From positions 1,514,824 through 1,578,823 of the forward strand of contig NZ_MSCH01000003.1 in NCBI RefSeq assembly GCF_002954545.1: a stretch of DNA of 64,000 nt, read 5' to 3'. Origin of the DNA: Psychrosphaera saromensis (GTDB lineage: Bacteria; Pseudomonadota; Gammaproteobacteria; Enterobacterales; Alteromonadaceae). Below are positions 29,801 through 38,724 of the stretch, one piece after another (position 1 is the first letter of the stretch; each line of letters begins with the position of its first letter). The notes under the pieces were generated by a model that worked only from the letters and a program-made list of their open reading frames with translations, made no database searches and was not told where the DNA came from. Position numbers and translations under genes: made by a program.

Positions 29801-29930
29801 ATCAGTGTTCTTTAAAGGCTTAAACCTTTTAGACACTGCACAAGTAATGACTCGTGGTAATGATACGACAATTGCGGATTACTCTCGTTCAGGAATGAAA
29901 TTTGAAATGGGCGTTAAAGCGAAGTTTTAA
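26832..29930 (+). CDS. TonB-dependent receptor 1 of the alginate locus
   Basis: This outer-membrane receptor, probably for oligoalginate, is 1032 residues from the ATG at 26832. A signal peptide ends near FPALAA. A TonB-box-like segment EVIEVRG follows, then a plug domain (DIIENISGASGH, ISVRGLG) and a large beta-barrel with many aromatic and acidic repeats, ending in an F residue (GVKAKF). An in-frame upstream start at 26697 would put 45 residues over the operator region and before the signal peptide, so I reject it. There is no SusD partner, as usual in gammaproteobacteria. Substrate comes from context with PL6 and PL17 genes downstream. Confidence 0.88.
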   Translation: MATHNKLNRVSRVLRQNIHNHKNFLYTSTILSMLAFPALAAEPSSTDQVEAEVEVIEVRGLRGTMTRSLNEKKNNTAIVDAVAASDFGELPGLSLSDIIENISGASGHRLKGSQNEISVRGLGSYWGYSTFNNRTITNAGPGRAVNFKKFPSELVDKVVIYKSQQANLVEGGTSGTIDVNSLRAVDYGKSQTTVEATGIYNSYYGDVEGDASPWGNKFVVSTVQSFETDDYGDIGFSFGINRTDSSNPEENYGGSSQMGVCALRDSDGNDLSDDGGDCTGGSSEQAVSAGRAGRSPTIGEDTFLADYDQSSIFYVPNDVFWRTGEDSDQRTGAVATVQWKPTDRWDINADFEYSDLEYTEKRMELGLDSRRRNLEDHIIADDHTLLYATGEAKPQLNGEDRNQVDEYRGGGISIEYLATDVLKLALDVSYSESYRYRLRQRTKFRSQTRYNYGLDFRDSDVPVLTWLDDDRNAPGDAGFDSDEVFDASDMTNFIHDDHAYVEYRRTHEERKDDILAVNFDVEYDIDNPFISSFTAGVRLSEEHLVDYVTNDVSLILTDGSQKYGASDNEDDDWDELNHEANLALVNGIVDSCQNGHDNGNLFSEEAGSGGDASNFATYDSKCFIGQVLGQIPGSTGTDFYDIGEREDGRDGADRDVTETITAAYFMANIDAEIFDMPVYGNVGLRVVQTETHSEGWGDKVYIRTNSDGTFTSDINSSGEIEAVTLDSSYTEALPSLNLTFQVSEELYIRAAVYRAMSRFQMNAMSAGVSYELCQDEDETVCDQATNTDFSAVITGGSASGNHMKPYLSTNYDVSFEYYPNQDAAITLALYTKQFTGGYVNSVEYRDITVDLDGVDTLYENVAHVVRQTSDDTSTISGAEFTVQKHFSELPEPFDGLGAKMAYNLADSDFVTEEPGSPGLVDDANLFGFSKNVASASVYWEGDSTTLRLLWKYRSKYFQPNSLPFPDRSNRYVQDASYLDFTAKYNISDDVSVFFKGLNLLDTAQVMTRGNDTTIADYSRSGMKFEMGVKAKF

Positions 29931-29948
29931 TTAGATTTTTGTGAAAAA

Positions 29949-30025
29949 TCTCAGTTGTGTTTTGTTGTGGACCAACTGAGAGCTCTTTGGAAACCTTTGA
30001 ATATCGCACATTTCAAAGGTTTCCA
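29949..30025 (+). other. Two tandem intercistronic hairpins
   Basis: The first has perfect 9-bp arms TCTCAGTTG (29949-29957) and CAACTGAGA (29973-29981). The second has perfect 14-bp arms TGGAAACCTTTGAA (29988-30001) and TTCAAAGGTTTCCA (30012-30025) with a 10-nt loop. Neither is followed by a clear T run. They may stabilise the receptor mRNA 3' end or attenuate read-through into the lyase genes. Confidence 0.65.
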
Positions 30026-30063
30026 ATTCCATTTTGCAGGTCAGTTTAAGTGAGTGAATTTGT

Positions 30064-32352
30064 ATGTTAAATAAATCAAAGAATATGAAATCGTTAACTA
30101 AGTCGATTATTAAGCTTAGTGTTATTGTTGGTCTAATGCAGTCAAATCTTGTATTAGCAAAAGATTATTTAGTAAAAAATCAATCCGAATATAAAAAAGC
30201 ATCTAAAAAATTAGAGGCGGGTGACAAGGTTATTTTAGCCAACGGTACATGGAAAAACTTCGAAGTCGTTTTCCAAGGCCAAGGCTCAGAGAATCAGCCA
30301 ATTACTTTACAAGCAGAAACCAAAGGTGAAGTATTTTTAACTGGTAACTCTAATTTACGTTTATCTGGTGAATACTTAGTTGTTTCTGGTTTAGTATTTA
30401 AAGATGGTTACTCACCAACTAGTGAAGTTATTTCATTTCGTCGTAATAAAGAAAATTTAGCAAACCATTCACGTGTAACAGAAGTTGTTATCGATAACTT
30501 CAGTAACCCAGACAAATACGACCAAGATAAATGGGTTGTTATGTATGGTAAGCATAATCGATTTGATCACAGCTATTTGGCTGGTAAACGCAACGCTGGT
30601 GTAACCATGACGGTTAGATTAAACAGTGAAGATAGCCAAGAAAACTATCACAGAATAGATCATAACTATTTTGGCCCTCGTCCAATCTTAGGCTCAAATG
30701 GTGGTGAAACATTAAGAATAGGCACTAGCCATTATTCTTTAACAAATTCATTTACTACCATTGAAAATAACTATTTTGACCGTTGTGATGGTGAAGTAGA
30801 GATCATCTCTAACAAGTCAGGCAAAAACAAAATAGTAAATAACGTATTTTACGAATCTCGCGGGACATTAACACTACGTCACGGCAACGGAAATTTAGTT
30901 GAAGGTAATGTGTTCTTTGGTAATGGTAAAGATCACACCGGTGGTATTCGTGTTATCAACGCTGACCAAATTATTCGTAATAACTACATGGAAGGATTAA
31001 CAGGCTATCGCTTTGGTAGTGGTTTGACTGTGATGAATGGAGTTCCAAACTCATCAATTAATCGTTATCACCAAGTAAATAATGCGCTTATTACAAATAA
31101 CAGTTTAATCAATGTTGACCACATTCAACTCGCGGCAGGCAGCGATGCTGAACGTTCAGCTGCACCAATTAATAGTAAGTTTCAAAATAACTTAATTGTG
31201 CATAATGAAAACAAAGATGGTTTTACGTTATTTGATGATATCAGTGGCATTAACTTCTCTGCTAATCAATTACATAACGTAAACAAACCAACAATATCTT
31301 CAGGCTTTAAAAGTGCAAACGTAGAATTAAAACGTGCATCTAATGGTTTGTTATATCCAGTTGATGAAACGTTCGCAAAAATGGGTATTGATAAATCTGT
31401 ATCACCAATTACAAAAGCGGAAGTTGGTCCAAGTTGGTATGCCAAAAAAGAACCTTTAGTTCAGTTTGATTCAGGTAAAACAATTACCGTTTATCCTGGT
31501 GAAGATGCCTTAATCGATGCCGTTAAAACTGCAAACGACGGAGATGTTATTTATTTAACGCCTGGCCAATATACGGTCAGTAAAACCTTGTTCCTGACCA
31601 AAGTTCTTACGTTCAAAGGTGACAAAGATAAAGTCGATGTTGTCTTTCAACGTAAGACTTTATTTACCATTGAAGATAAAGGCAGCTTAAAAATATCTGG
31701 CTTAAATATCAGCGGTAAAGAAGCGCCAGATTCAGCAGGAAATGTATTGATAAGTAATACGAAATTACCAACAATTTATAATTTCAGATTAGAGATCCTA
31801 GACTCAAAAATTAGTGACCTTGATGTTAACCATTCATTCCATGTGTTTGACTCTGGTTACCGAGCGTTTGCTGATGAAATTGTGATAAAAAATTCACAAT
31901 TTACTAACATCACAGGCGACATTTTACGTTTAAACAAAGAACTTGATGACCTAGGTATTTATAACGCTGAATACGTTACGTTAGACAACAATGTATTTAG
32001 AGATGTTGAAGGTACGATTGCTAACTTATACCGCGGTGGAACAGATGAAAGTACATTTGGACCGCATTTTATTATGACCAACAACAAGCTTAAGCAAGTT
32101 GGTAACGGTAAACGTAATAAATCAAAAGCAGTAATGACTATTCATGGTGCGCAAGTAACTAACATTGAAAATAATGTATTTTCAATGACCCCAGCTATAG
32201 TGATTAACCATACGGTTGGTGAGCCTCAAACTGTTATTAAAAACAATACCTTTGACCAAGCAACAGAAATTAATGTTGTAGAGTTAAATGTAGATGGTCC
32301 ACATACAGCAATATTAGAAAATAACTCGTTTAAAAAAACGACAAGTAAATAG
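30064..32352 (+). CDS. PL6 family alginate lyase
   Basis: The product is a secreted beta-elimination lyase acting on alginate. A signal peptide (cleavage near LVLA-KD) precedes a right-handed parallel beta-helix of the polysaccharide lyase 6 type. K251 (SNKSGKNK) and R272 (TLRHGNGN), 21 residues apart, match the catalytic Lys/Arg pair of PL6 enzymes such as AlyGC (K220/R241). A second beta-helix region follows from about residue 470 (VYPGEDALIDAVKTANDGD), so this is the long two-domain form of 762 residues. Exo- or endo-activity and M/G preference cannot be read from sequence. It is followed 8 bp later by the PL17 gene. Confidence 0.9.
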   Translation: MLNKSKNMKSLTKSIIKLSVIVGLMQSNLVLAKDYLVKNQSEYKKASKKLEAGDKVILANGTWKNFEVVFQGQGSENQPITLQAETKGEVFLTGNSNLRLSGEYLVVSGLVFKDGYSPTSEVISFRRNKENLANHSRVTEVVIDNFSNPDKYDQDKWVVMYGKHNRFDHSYLAGKRNAGVTMTVRLNSEDSQENYHRIDHNYFGPRPILGSNGGETLRIGTSHYSLTNSFTTIENNYFDRCDGEVEIISNKSGKNKIVNNVFYESRGTLTLRHGNGNLVEGNVFFGNGKDHTGGIRVINADQIIRNNYMEGLTGYRFGSGLTVMNGVPNSSINRYHQVNNALITNNSLINVDHIQLAAGSDAERSAAPINSKFQNNLIVHNENKDGFTLFDDISGINFSANQLHNVNKPTISSGFKSANVELKRASNGLLYPVDETFAKMGIDKSVSPITKAEVGPSWYAKKEPLVQFDSGKTITVYPGEDALIDAVKTANDGDVIYLTPGQYTVSKTLFLTKVLTFKGDKDKVDVVFQRKTLFTIEDKGSLKISGLNISGKEAPDSAGNVLISNTKLPTIYNFRLEILDSKISDLDVNHSFHVFDSGYRAFADEIVIKNSQFTNITGDILRLNKELDDLGIYNAEYVTLDNNVFRDVEGTIANLYRGGTDESTFGPHFIMTNNKLKQVGNGKRNKSKAVMTIHGAQVTNIENNVFSMTPAIVINHTVGEPQTVIKNNTFDQATEINVVELNVDGPHTAILENNSFKKTTSK

Positions 32353-32360
32353 GACGGATT

Positions 32361-34607
32361 ATGAATTATTTCACTCGTATTACCTCGTCGCCAAAACAGA
32401 TTTTAGCGGTTGTTGTATTTCTAACTTTGTTGGTTTTAGCATTTTCCATTAAAGCTGAAAGTGAAAGCCCTCGACTCGTTTCGACGCAAGATGATATCGC
32501 TGAAATGCGTTTAGCTATTGAAAAGCCAGGCTCATTTAAAACTAAATTTGAACAGCAAAAACGTAGTGTAGATAAACAAATGGAACAGGCTATTACTGTT
32601 CCAGTTCCTGCTGATGGCGGTGGTGGTTATACCCACGAACGTCATAAGAAAAATTATAAACTTATGTATCAAGCCGGAATGTTATTCCAGCTTACACAGG
32701 ATAAAAAATACGCTGATTTAGTACGTGATATGTTGCTGCAATACGCAGACTTGTATCCAACGCTAGATGTTCATCCAAAACGTAAAGCTGGGGCAAATAA
32801 TCCAGGTAAGCTTTTTTGGCAGAGTTTAAATGAAGCTGTTTGGTTGGTTTATAGCATTCAAGCGTATGACTTTGTTTTACCTAACTTAACAGAAAAAGAA
32901 ATAACTAAAATTGAGCAAGGTATCTTTCGCCCAATCGTTAAATTCTTATCTGTTGACTCACCAGCAACCTTTAACAAGGTTCACAACCACGGAACTTGGT
33001 TAACCTCAGGTGTGGGGATGGCTGGATATGTATTAAATGAGCCTGAATGGGTTGAGCAAGCACTTTACGACTTAGATAAGTCTGGTAAAGGCGGATTTTT
33101 AAAACAGTTAGACGAGTTGTTCTCGCCTCAAGGTTATTATAATGAAGGTCCGTATTATCAACGTTACGCATTAATGCCTTTTATTACGTTCGCTAAAGCC
33201 ATTGAAACTAATGAACCGGAGCGCAAAATTTTTGAATATCGTGATGGCATCGTTTTAAAAGCGATTACTACAACAATTCAGTTAAGTTATAACGGTCTGT
33301 TTTTCCCAATCAATGATGCAATTAAAAGCAAAGGCATTGACACAATTGAGTTAGTTAACGGCGTTACTATCGCTTACGGATTAACTGGTGATACTGGCTT
33401 ATTAGAGATAGCTCAAATTCAAGACCAAATTATATTAACGGGTGATGGTCTTAAAGTTGCCCAGGCACTAGACGCAGGTAAAGCCACGCCGTATGAATTT
33501 GAATCTGTGGCCTTTGGTGACGGAGCAGACGGTACGCAAGGTGCGTTAGTTATTATGCGTCAAGCTAGCTCTAATAAAGCGACTGAAACGGATAGCCAAG
33601 CGGTATTATTTAAGCCTGCGGCACAAGGTTTAGGTCACGGTCACTTTGATAAATTAACTTGGCAGTTTTATGACAAAGGTGCAGAGATTGTTTCTGATTA
33701 TGGTGCAGCTCGTTTCTTAAATGTAGAAGCAAAATACGGCGGCCGTTATTTACCTGAAAATAAAACTTATGCTAAACAAACCATTTCTCATAATACGGTT
33801 GTAGTTGATGAACGTTCGCACTTTGATGCAAATTTAGAAAAAGGCAATGCAAATCACCCAGAGCATTTGTTTTTTGTAAATGACAAAAACGTTAAGTTAA
33901 GTTCAGCGACAATTGATTCGGCTTATGAAGGTGTTGAATTAACTAGAACTTTAGCGTTAATTAATTTACCAGAGCAAGATCAGACGCTAGTAATTGACGT
34001 GTTTGATGTTAATTCTAAAAAACAGCATCAGTTTGACTTACCGGTTCACTATCAAGGTCAATTTATTGATAGTAACTTTGCTCTAAACGCAAATGATAAA
34101 ACTATGTCGGCATTAGGTAATGAAAATGGTTATCAGCATTTATGGTTGAAAGCGCAAGCTACGCCAGACGCAGGTTTAGCACGCGTTACTTGGTTGCATG
34201 ATAATGGCCGTTTCTACACTCAAAGTTCAATTGAAACTGGTGACAGCCAAATATTGTTCACTCAAATTGGTGCTAACGATCCTAACTTTAACTTACGTAA
34301 TGAAAATGCATTTATTCATCGTGTTAAAAACACTAAAAAGCATAGCTTCATAAGCGTACTTGAGCCGCATGGTGAATATAACCCATCAAAAGAGTTCACT
34401 ATATCGGCAACCAGTAAAGTAAGTGGTTTAGCTCATGTAGATAATGATAACGTCACTGCGGTATTAATTACCTTCCTTGACGGTAAAGAATGGGTATTGG
34501 CCTACAACAAGCAATCAGTGACAAAGACTAAAAAGTCAGAGTTCAGCTTGAAAGGTAAAAAATATAAATTTAGTGGTCAATATCTATTACAAAAAATAAC
34601 TAAATAG
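32361..34607 (+). CDS. PL17 oligoalginate lyase
   Basis: This exolytic lyase releases unsaturated uronate monomers, which rearrange to DEH, from alginate oligomers. After an N-terminal hydrophobic export segment (residues 13-32) comes an alpha-barrel domain and a C-terminal heparinase II/III-like beta-sheet domain. Catalytic candidates match Saccharophagus Alg17c: N209 and H210 (VHNHGTW), Y266 and Y459. GHGHFDKLTW and ISHNTVVVDE are further family marks. At 748 residues it has the normal length. GGACGG precedes the ATG, and it is probably co-transcribed with the PL6 gene. Periplasmic location is likely; no lipobox is seen. Confidence 0.92.
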   Translation: MNYFTRITSSPKQILAVVVFLTLLVLAFSIKAESESPRLVSTQDDIAEMRLAIEKPGSFKTKFEQQKRSVDKQMEQAITVPVPADGGGGYTHERHKKNYKLMYQAGMLFQLTQDKKYADLVRDMLLQYADLYPTLDVHPKRKAGANNPGKLFWQSLNEAVWLVYSIQAYDFVLPNLTEKEITKIEQGIFRPIVKFLSVDSPATFNKVHNHGTWLTSGVGMAGYVLNEPEWVEQALYDLDKSGKGGFLKQLDELFSPQGYYNEGPYYQRYALMPFITFAKAIETNEPERKIFEYRDGIVLKAITTTIQLSYNGLFFPINDAIKSKGIDTIELVNGVTIAYGLTGDTGLLEIAQIQDQIILTGDGLKVAQALDAGKATPYEFESVAFGDGADGTQGALVIMRQASSNKATETDSQAVLFKPAAQGLGHGHFDKLTWQFYDKGAEIVSDYGAARFLNVEAKYGGRYLPENKTYAKQTISHNTVVVDERSHFDANLEKGNANHPEHLFFVNDKNVKLSSATIDSAYEGVELTRTLALINLPEQDQTLVIDVFDVNSKKQHQFDLPVHYQGQFIDSNFALNANDKTMSALGNENGYQHLWLKAQATPDAGLARVTWLHDNGRFYTQSSIETGDSQILFTQIGANDPNFNLRNENAFIHRVKNTKKHSFISVLEPHGEYNPSKEFTISATSKVSGLAHVDNDNVTAVLITFLDGKEWVLAYNKQSVTKTKKSEFSLKGKKYKFSGQYLLQKITK

Positions 34608-34664
34608 TAAAACTTGAGCTAAATTGTTATAAGAAAGATGTACTTATACATTTAGTACAATTTG

Positions 34665-34695
34665 AGAGAGCATTTAACAAAAGTTAAAGCTCTCT
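34665..34695 (+). other. Hairpin between PL17 and transporter genes
   Basis: Arms AGAGAGC and TTTAAC on the left pair with GTTAAA and GCTCTCT on the right (one bulged A), around an AAAA loop, for 13 bp. A run of T is absent, so it is more likely a processing or attenuation element than a full terminator. A GTACT/AGTAC repeat lies just upstream (34640-34657). Confidence 0.55.
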
Positions 34696-34793
34696 TAAAA
34701 ACACAACAAATATAAAAAATATAAAAATATAAAAATCAAATTATCAATTATAAAAATAACTAAAATATAAAACATGGGTCAATGGGGAACACA

Positions 34794-36089
34794 ATGAAAA
34801 TGAAAAATTTAAGATGGTGGGTTATTGCCTTAATCGCACTAGCTACCGTTATTAACTATATAGACCGTTCTGCGCTTAGCGTATTGTGGCCAGATATAGT
34901 AGAAGATCTGTTTCCTGACGAATCAGCTTTAGAGCGCAAACAAATATATGCCAACATTTCTATTGTTTTCATATTGTCTTATGCCTTTGGTCAAGCCATT
35001 TTTGGCAAAATATTTGACTGGGTTGGAACTCGTTTAGGTTTTGTTTTATCTATCGGTGTTTGGTCGTTGGCAACCGCTGCTCATGCACTTGCTCAGGGCG
35101 TACTAAGCTTTAGTATTTTCCGTGCAATCTTAGGTGTAGCAGAAGCCGGTAATTGGCCTGGTGCAGCTAAAAGTAACGCAGATTGGTTTCCAACCAAGGA
35201 ACGTGCTTTAGCTCAAGGCATCTTTAATTCAGGTGCCGCTATCGGTGGTATCGTCGCAATTCCTTTAATTGCTTATTTAACTGTATTTTTTAACTGGCAA
35301 ATGGTGTTTGTTGTTATCGGTCTAGTTGGTTTGTTATGGCTAATACCTTGGATAATTTTAGTTAAAGCGCCACCTAAGTCTCATCCTTGGATAACAGACG
35401 AAGAACGCGAATATATTTTAACGGGTCAAAGAAATACTGAAGCAAACATAGATTCTGATGAAGAAGAATATAACCCTACAACGGGTGAGTTACTTTCTCA
35501 TAAGCAAAGCTGGGGTGTCATTATCGCTTCTGCAGCTATCGACCCTATCTGGTGGTTATTTGTATTTTGGATCCCAATTTACCTTAACGAAGTTTACGGT
35601 ATGGATGTAAAAGCGATTGGTATTTACGGTTGGGTTCCATATGTAGGCGCTATGTTCGGAGCTTGGTTTGGTGGGCTTTTAGCACAAAATAGAATTAAAT
35701 CTGGTTGGAATACAGATAAAACTCGTAAGTTAACGATTACATTAGGTTGCTTGATAATGTTACCAGCACTATTAGCTATGGCTAATCCTGGTGGACCAAC
35801 TGCTGCGGTTATCATCATGGCTGTTATCTTATTTGGTTTCCAAACGGCTATTGGTAACGTTCAAACACTACCAAGTGACTTATTTGGCAAGAAAGCGGTA
35901 GGAACACTTGCTGGTTTCTCTGGAATGGCCGCTAAATTTGGTGCGTTAGGTTTAACTGCTTTGGTACCGATTTTAACTGCTGATGGTAACTATGCTCCTG
36001 CATTTATTATTGGCGCGTCTTTAGCTGTTATTGCTATTGCGGCGATTTGGATCCTTATTCCAAAAATTGAACCACTAAAAGCTAAGTAA
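34794..36089 (+). CDS. MFS transporter, hexuronate (ExuT-like) type
   Basis: This 431-residue, 12-helix inner-membrane permease belongs to the anion:cation symporter branch of the major facilitator superfamily. The opening RWWVIALIALATVINYIDRSALSVLWP is typical of ExuT and related uronate carriers, and RAILGVAEAGNWPGAAK is the conserved motif of the branch. In this locus it probably imports DEH or unsaturated uronates from the periplasm. I chose the ATG at 34794 because TGGGGA lies directly before it. The ATG at 34782 would add four residues. kdgK follows after 38 bp. Confidence 0.88.
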   Translation: MKMKNLRWWVIALIALATVINYIDRSALSVLWPDIVEDLFPDESALERKQIYANISIVFILSYAFGQAIFGKIFDWVGTRLGFVLSIGVWSLATAAHALAQGVLSFSIFRAILGVAEAGNWPGAAKSNADWFPTKERALAQGIFNSGAAIGGIVAIPLIAYLTVFFNWQMVFVVIGLVGLLWLIPWIILVKAPPKSHPWITDEEREYILTGQRNTEANIDSDEEEYNPTTGELLSHKQSWGVIIASAAIDPIWWLFVFWIPIYLNEVYGMDVKAIGIYGWVPYVGAMFGAWFGGLLAQNRIKSGWNTDKTRKLTITLGCLIMLPALLAMANPGGPTAAVIIMAVILFGFQTAIGNVQTLPSDLFGKKAVGTLAGFSGMAAKFGALGLTALVPILTADGNYAPAFIIGASLAVIAIAAIWILIPKIEPLKAK

Positions 36090-36127
36090 CTTAGTAATTA
36101 ACAACGATTAGTTTAGGAAGTAACCTT

Positions 36128-37096
36128 GTGAAAAAAGTAGTTTTATTTGGCGAATGCATGATTGAGTTAAAACAAACAGGTAATAGCAATACTGTACCTG
36201 TTCAAATGCAACAAGGATTTGCCGGAGATGTGTTTAATGCAGCGGTTTACTTAACCCGATGCTTTAATGATATAGACATCCAGTTGTTTACTGCATTAGG
36301 TCGTGATGACTATAGCAACAACATGAAAGACTACTTAAAAGCAGAGAACGTAGGTACGGATTTAATATTAACCTCAGAAGATAAAATTCCGGGGTTATAT
36401 TCAATCCAAACCGACAGTTCTGGTGAACGCAGTTTTACCTATTGGCGTAACGATGCAGCTGCACGTTACACAATGGAGCTGTTGACTGACGATATAATAG
36501 AAAAGCTAAAGCAAAGCGATATGTTTGTTTTCTCTGGCATTTCATTAGCCGTTATTAAACCAGAATTAAGAGAACGTTTTTGGCAGCTAATTGCACAATT
36601 AAAACAGGCTGGGGTCGAAATTGTATTCGACCCTAACTATCGCCCCCGTTTATGGGCTGATACCACAGAGACTAAAACTCAATACGAGCTGGCATTACAA
36701 GCAAGTGACTATGTATTACCAGGTATAGAAGATTTTGAAGTGTTATACGGTTTAAGCACGTTTGAAGACGTAGCTGACTTTTGTAAACCTTATAATATTC
36801 AAGAGTTAGTGATTAAAGATGGGCCAAATGGCGTCTTAATCATCCAACAACAAAGCAGTGAAAAAAATGATAACCAGCCAACTCAGCAGTTTATCAATAT
36901 TGAACCTGTTAAAACTGTAATAGATACAACATCAGCTGGCGATTCATTTAATGGTGTCTACTTAGGCGCTAGATTAAGTGATTTAACGGTTGAACAAGCT
37001 GTTTCAAAAGCAGCCAAGACAGCTGGGTTTGTTATTCAACACCCTGGTGCCATTGTCGAAAAGTCTATATTCCATCAATTTACCAAGACGTTATAA
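36128..37096 (+). CDS. kdgK: 2-keto-3-deoxygluconate kinase KdgK
   Basis: KdgK phosphorylates KDG to KDPG with ATP. The PfkB/ribokinase fold is shown by the opening VLFGECMIEL, the sugar-binding region QGFAGDVFNAAVYL and the C-terminal signature DTTSAGDSFNG with catalytic-base D272. The 322-residue length is normal. The start is a GTG after AGGAAG. With the SDR and Eda it completes conversion of alginate-derived DEH to pyruvate and glyceraldehyde 3-phosphate. A weak 6-bp hairpin (37150-37168) follows. Confidence 0.92.
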   Translation: MKKVVLFGECMIELKQTGNSNTVPVQMQQGFAGDVFNAAVYLTRCFNDIDIQLFTALGRDDYSNNMKDYLKAENVGTDLILTSEDKIPGLYSIQTDSSGERSFTYWRNDAAARYTMELLTDDIIEKLKQSDMFVFSGISLAVIKPELRERFWQLIAQLKQAGVEIVFDPNYRPRLWADTTETKTQYELALQASDYVLPGIEDFEVLYGLSTFEDVADFCKPYNIQELVIKDGPNGVLIIQQQSSEKNDNQPTQQFINIEPVKTVIDTTSAGDSFNGVYLGARLSDLTVEQAVSKAAKTAGFVIQHPGAIVEKSIFHQFTKTL

Positions 37097-37276
37097 GGAA
37101 ATTTTTATCAATAAAAACCTAATAACGTTAAGCGTACTAATAAAGTAGAGCTAACCACTTAAGTTAGCCCTTTAATTTGGTTGTCACGACCATGATCACC
37201 CAAAATATTAACATTCGTTCTGGCGCATGCTGTTTGGTGCTAGGGGATTTTTACGTCTCAAATTTGAGGAGCAATT
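37097..37276. promoter_or_regulatory. Spacer before pntAA with possible operator
   Basis: A hairpin GCTAAC-N7-GTTAGC (37150-37168) with a weak T-rich tail may partly end the upstream transcript. TGGTTGTCACGACCA (37178-37192) has matching TGGT/ACCA ends and could be a divergent copy of the locus operator. No clear promoter was recognised. Confidence 0.35.
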
Positions 37277-38443
37277 ATGCCAACTCTAGCTTTTCCAAAA
37301 GAAACCTTAAATGGTGAAAAGCGCTGTGCATTGCTACCAAGCAATGTAAAAGCATACAAACTCTTAGGTGCAGCAGTCATTATTGAAGCTGGTCTTGGAG
37401 AGGGTATCCATATTACGGATGAAGAATATAAACAGGCAGGAGCCGAAATTATTAACAAGCGTGAAGACTTGTTAAAACAAGCTGACATCGTGTTATCGAT
37501 TCATAAATTACCATTGTCAGAACTAAGTTTAATCGCCAATAAAGTCGTGATCAGCTTTTTAGACCCATTTAATAACGCCGATTATGTTGAGCAACTTTGT
37601 CAGCAAAACGTAACGAGTTTCAGTATGGAGATGATCCCTAGAAGTACTCGTTGTCAGAAAATGGATGCACTAAGTTCACAGGCTAGTTTGGCTGGTTATG
37701 TGATGGTGGTGAAAGGCATTAGTGAATTGCCTTCAGTATTACCTATGATGATGACAGCCGCAGGGACAATTAAACCGGCCAAAGTATTTGTTATCGGTGC
37801 TGGTGTTGCAGGATTACAAGCCATTGCAACGGCAAAACGATTAGGCGCTGCGGTTACTGCATTTGATACTCGTGCGGTTGTGGCTGAGCAAGTTCATTCA
37901 TTGGGTGCAAAATTCTTAGATATTGATTTAGGTGAAACTGGCCAAACGGCTCAAGGTTATGCGCAAGCATTAACACCTGAACAAATGCAAATTCAACAAC
38001 AAGAGCAAGCTAAATGTATTGCTGATTCCGACATAGTGATCACAACTGCGCAATTGTTTGGCCGTAAACCTCCAGTATTAATTAACAAAGATACCGTTGC
38101 ATTGATGAAGCCGGGGTCTGTGATTGTTGATATGGCAGCAGAAAATGGCGGCAACGTTGAAGGTTCTGTTGCTGGCGAAACCGTTGTGGTAAATGGTGTA
38201 ACGGTTGTAGGTACAGGTAACTGGTCAAACGATGTGGCTAAAAATGCCACTCAAATGTACGGCAATAATATATTCAATTTGGTGAGTGAGTTTTGGCAAG
38301 AACAAGAGTCAGAAAATGAATTAAAACAATGTGAATTTGTTATTGACCTAGAAGACGATATTCAAGCCAACGCGGTGATCACTCACCAAGGTTTGATTTC
38401 AAATGAAATGATTAAAAATCACTTACAGAAGGAACAAGCATAA
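37277..38443 (+). CDS. pntAA: NAD(P) transhydrogenase alpha part 1 (PntAA, domain I)
   Basis: This is the NAD(H)-binding domain I of the membrane transhydrogenase, as a separate 388-residue subunit. The Rossmann loop GAGVAGL (174-180) and the RQD loop residues R122, Q127 and D130 (PRSTRCQKMD), which organise NADH for hydride transfer, are present. The alanine-dehydrogenase-like N-terminal opening PKETLNGEKR is also seen. In E. coli domain I is fused to membrane helices; here, as in Rhodospirillum, the helices are encoded by the next gene. GAGGAG precedes the ATG. It overlaps pntAB by one base. Confidence 0.95.
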   Translation: MPTLAFPKETLNGEKRCALLPSNVKAYKLLGAAVIIEAGLGEGIHITDEEYKQAGAEIINKREDLLKQADIVLSIHKLPLSELSLIANKVVISFLDPFNNADYVEQLCQQNVTSFSMEMIPRSTRCQKMDALSSQASLAGYVMVVKGISELPSVLPMMMTAAGTIKPAKVFVIGAGVAGLQAIATAKRLGAAVTAFDTRAVVAEQVHSLGAKFLDIDLGETGQTAQGYAQALTPEQMQIQQQEQAKCIADSDIVITTAQLFGRKPPVLINKDTVALMKPGSVIVDMAAENGGNVEGSVAGETVVVNGVTVVGTGNWSNDVAKNATQMYGNNIFNLVSEFWQEQESENELKQCEFVIDLEDDIQANAVITHQGLISNEMIKNHLQKEQA

Positions 38444-38718
38444 TGACTGCAATTTATCTTTTATTTATCTTAATGTTATCTGTGTTTGTCGGCTTTGAGT
38501 TAATCCGAAAAGTACCTGCGACTTTGCATACTCCACTTATGTCTGGAGCGAATGCGATTTCTGGTATTACGGTAATTGGCGCTTTAGCTTTAGCGGGTGG
38601 TGAGTATGGGCAATGGTCTACTTGGTTAGGTGCAATTGCGGTGTTTTTAGCAACGGTTAATGTTGTCGGTGGTTACTTAGTAACTGACCGTATGTTAGCT
38701 ATGTTCAAGAAAAAGTAG
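38443..38718 (+). CDS. pntAB: NAD(P) transhydrogenase alpha part 2 (PntAB)
   Basis: This 91-residue membrane protein supplies the alpha-side helices of domain II. Three hydrophobic segments are visible, with the conserved stretch VPATLHTPLMSGANAISGITVIGAL between helices and a cytoplasmic Lys end (FKKK). It starts one base inside the pntAA stop and is followed 6 bp later by pntB, confirming the three-gene transhydrogenase arrangement. Confidence 0.94.
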   Translation: MTAIYLLFILMLSVFVGFELIRKVPATLHTPLMSGANAISGITVIGALALAGGEYGQWSTWLGAIAVFLATVNVVGGYLVTDRMLAMFKKK

Positions 38719-38724
38719 GGCTGG

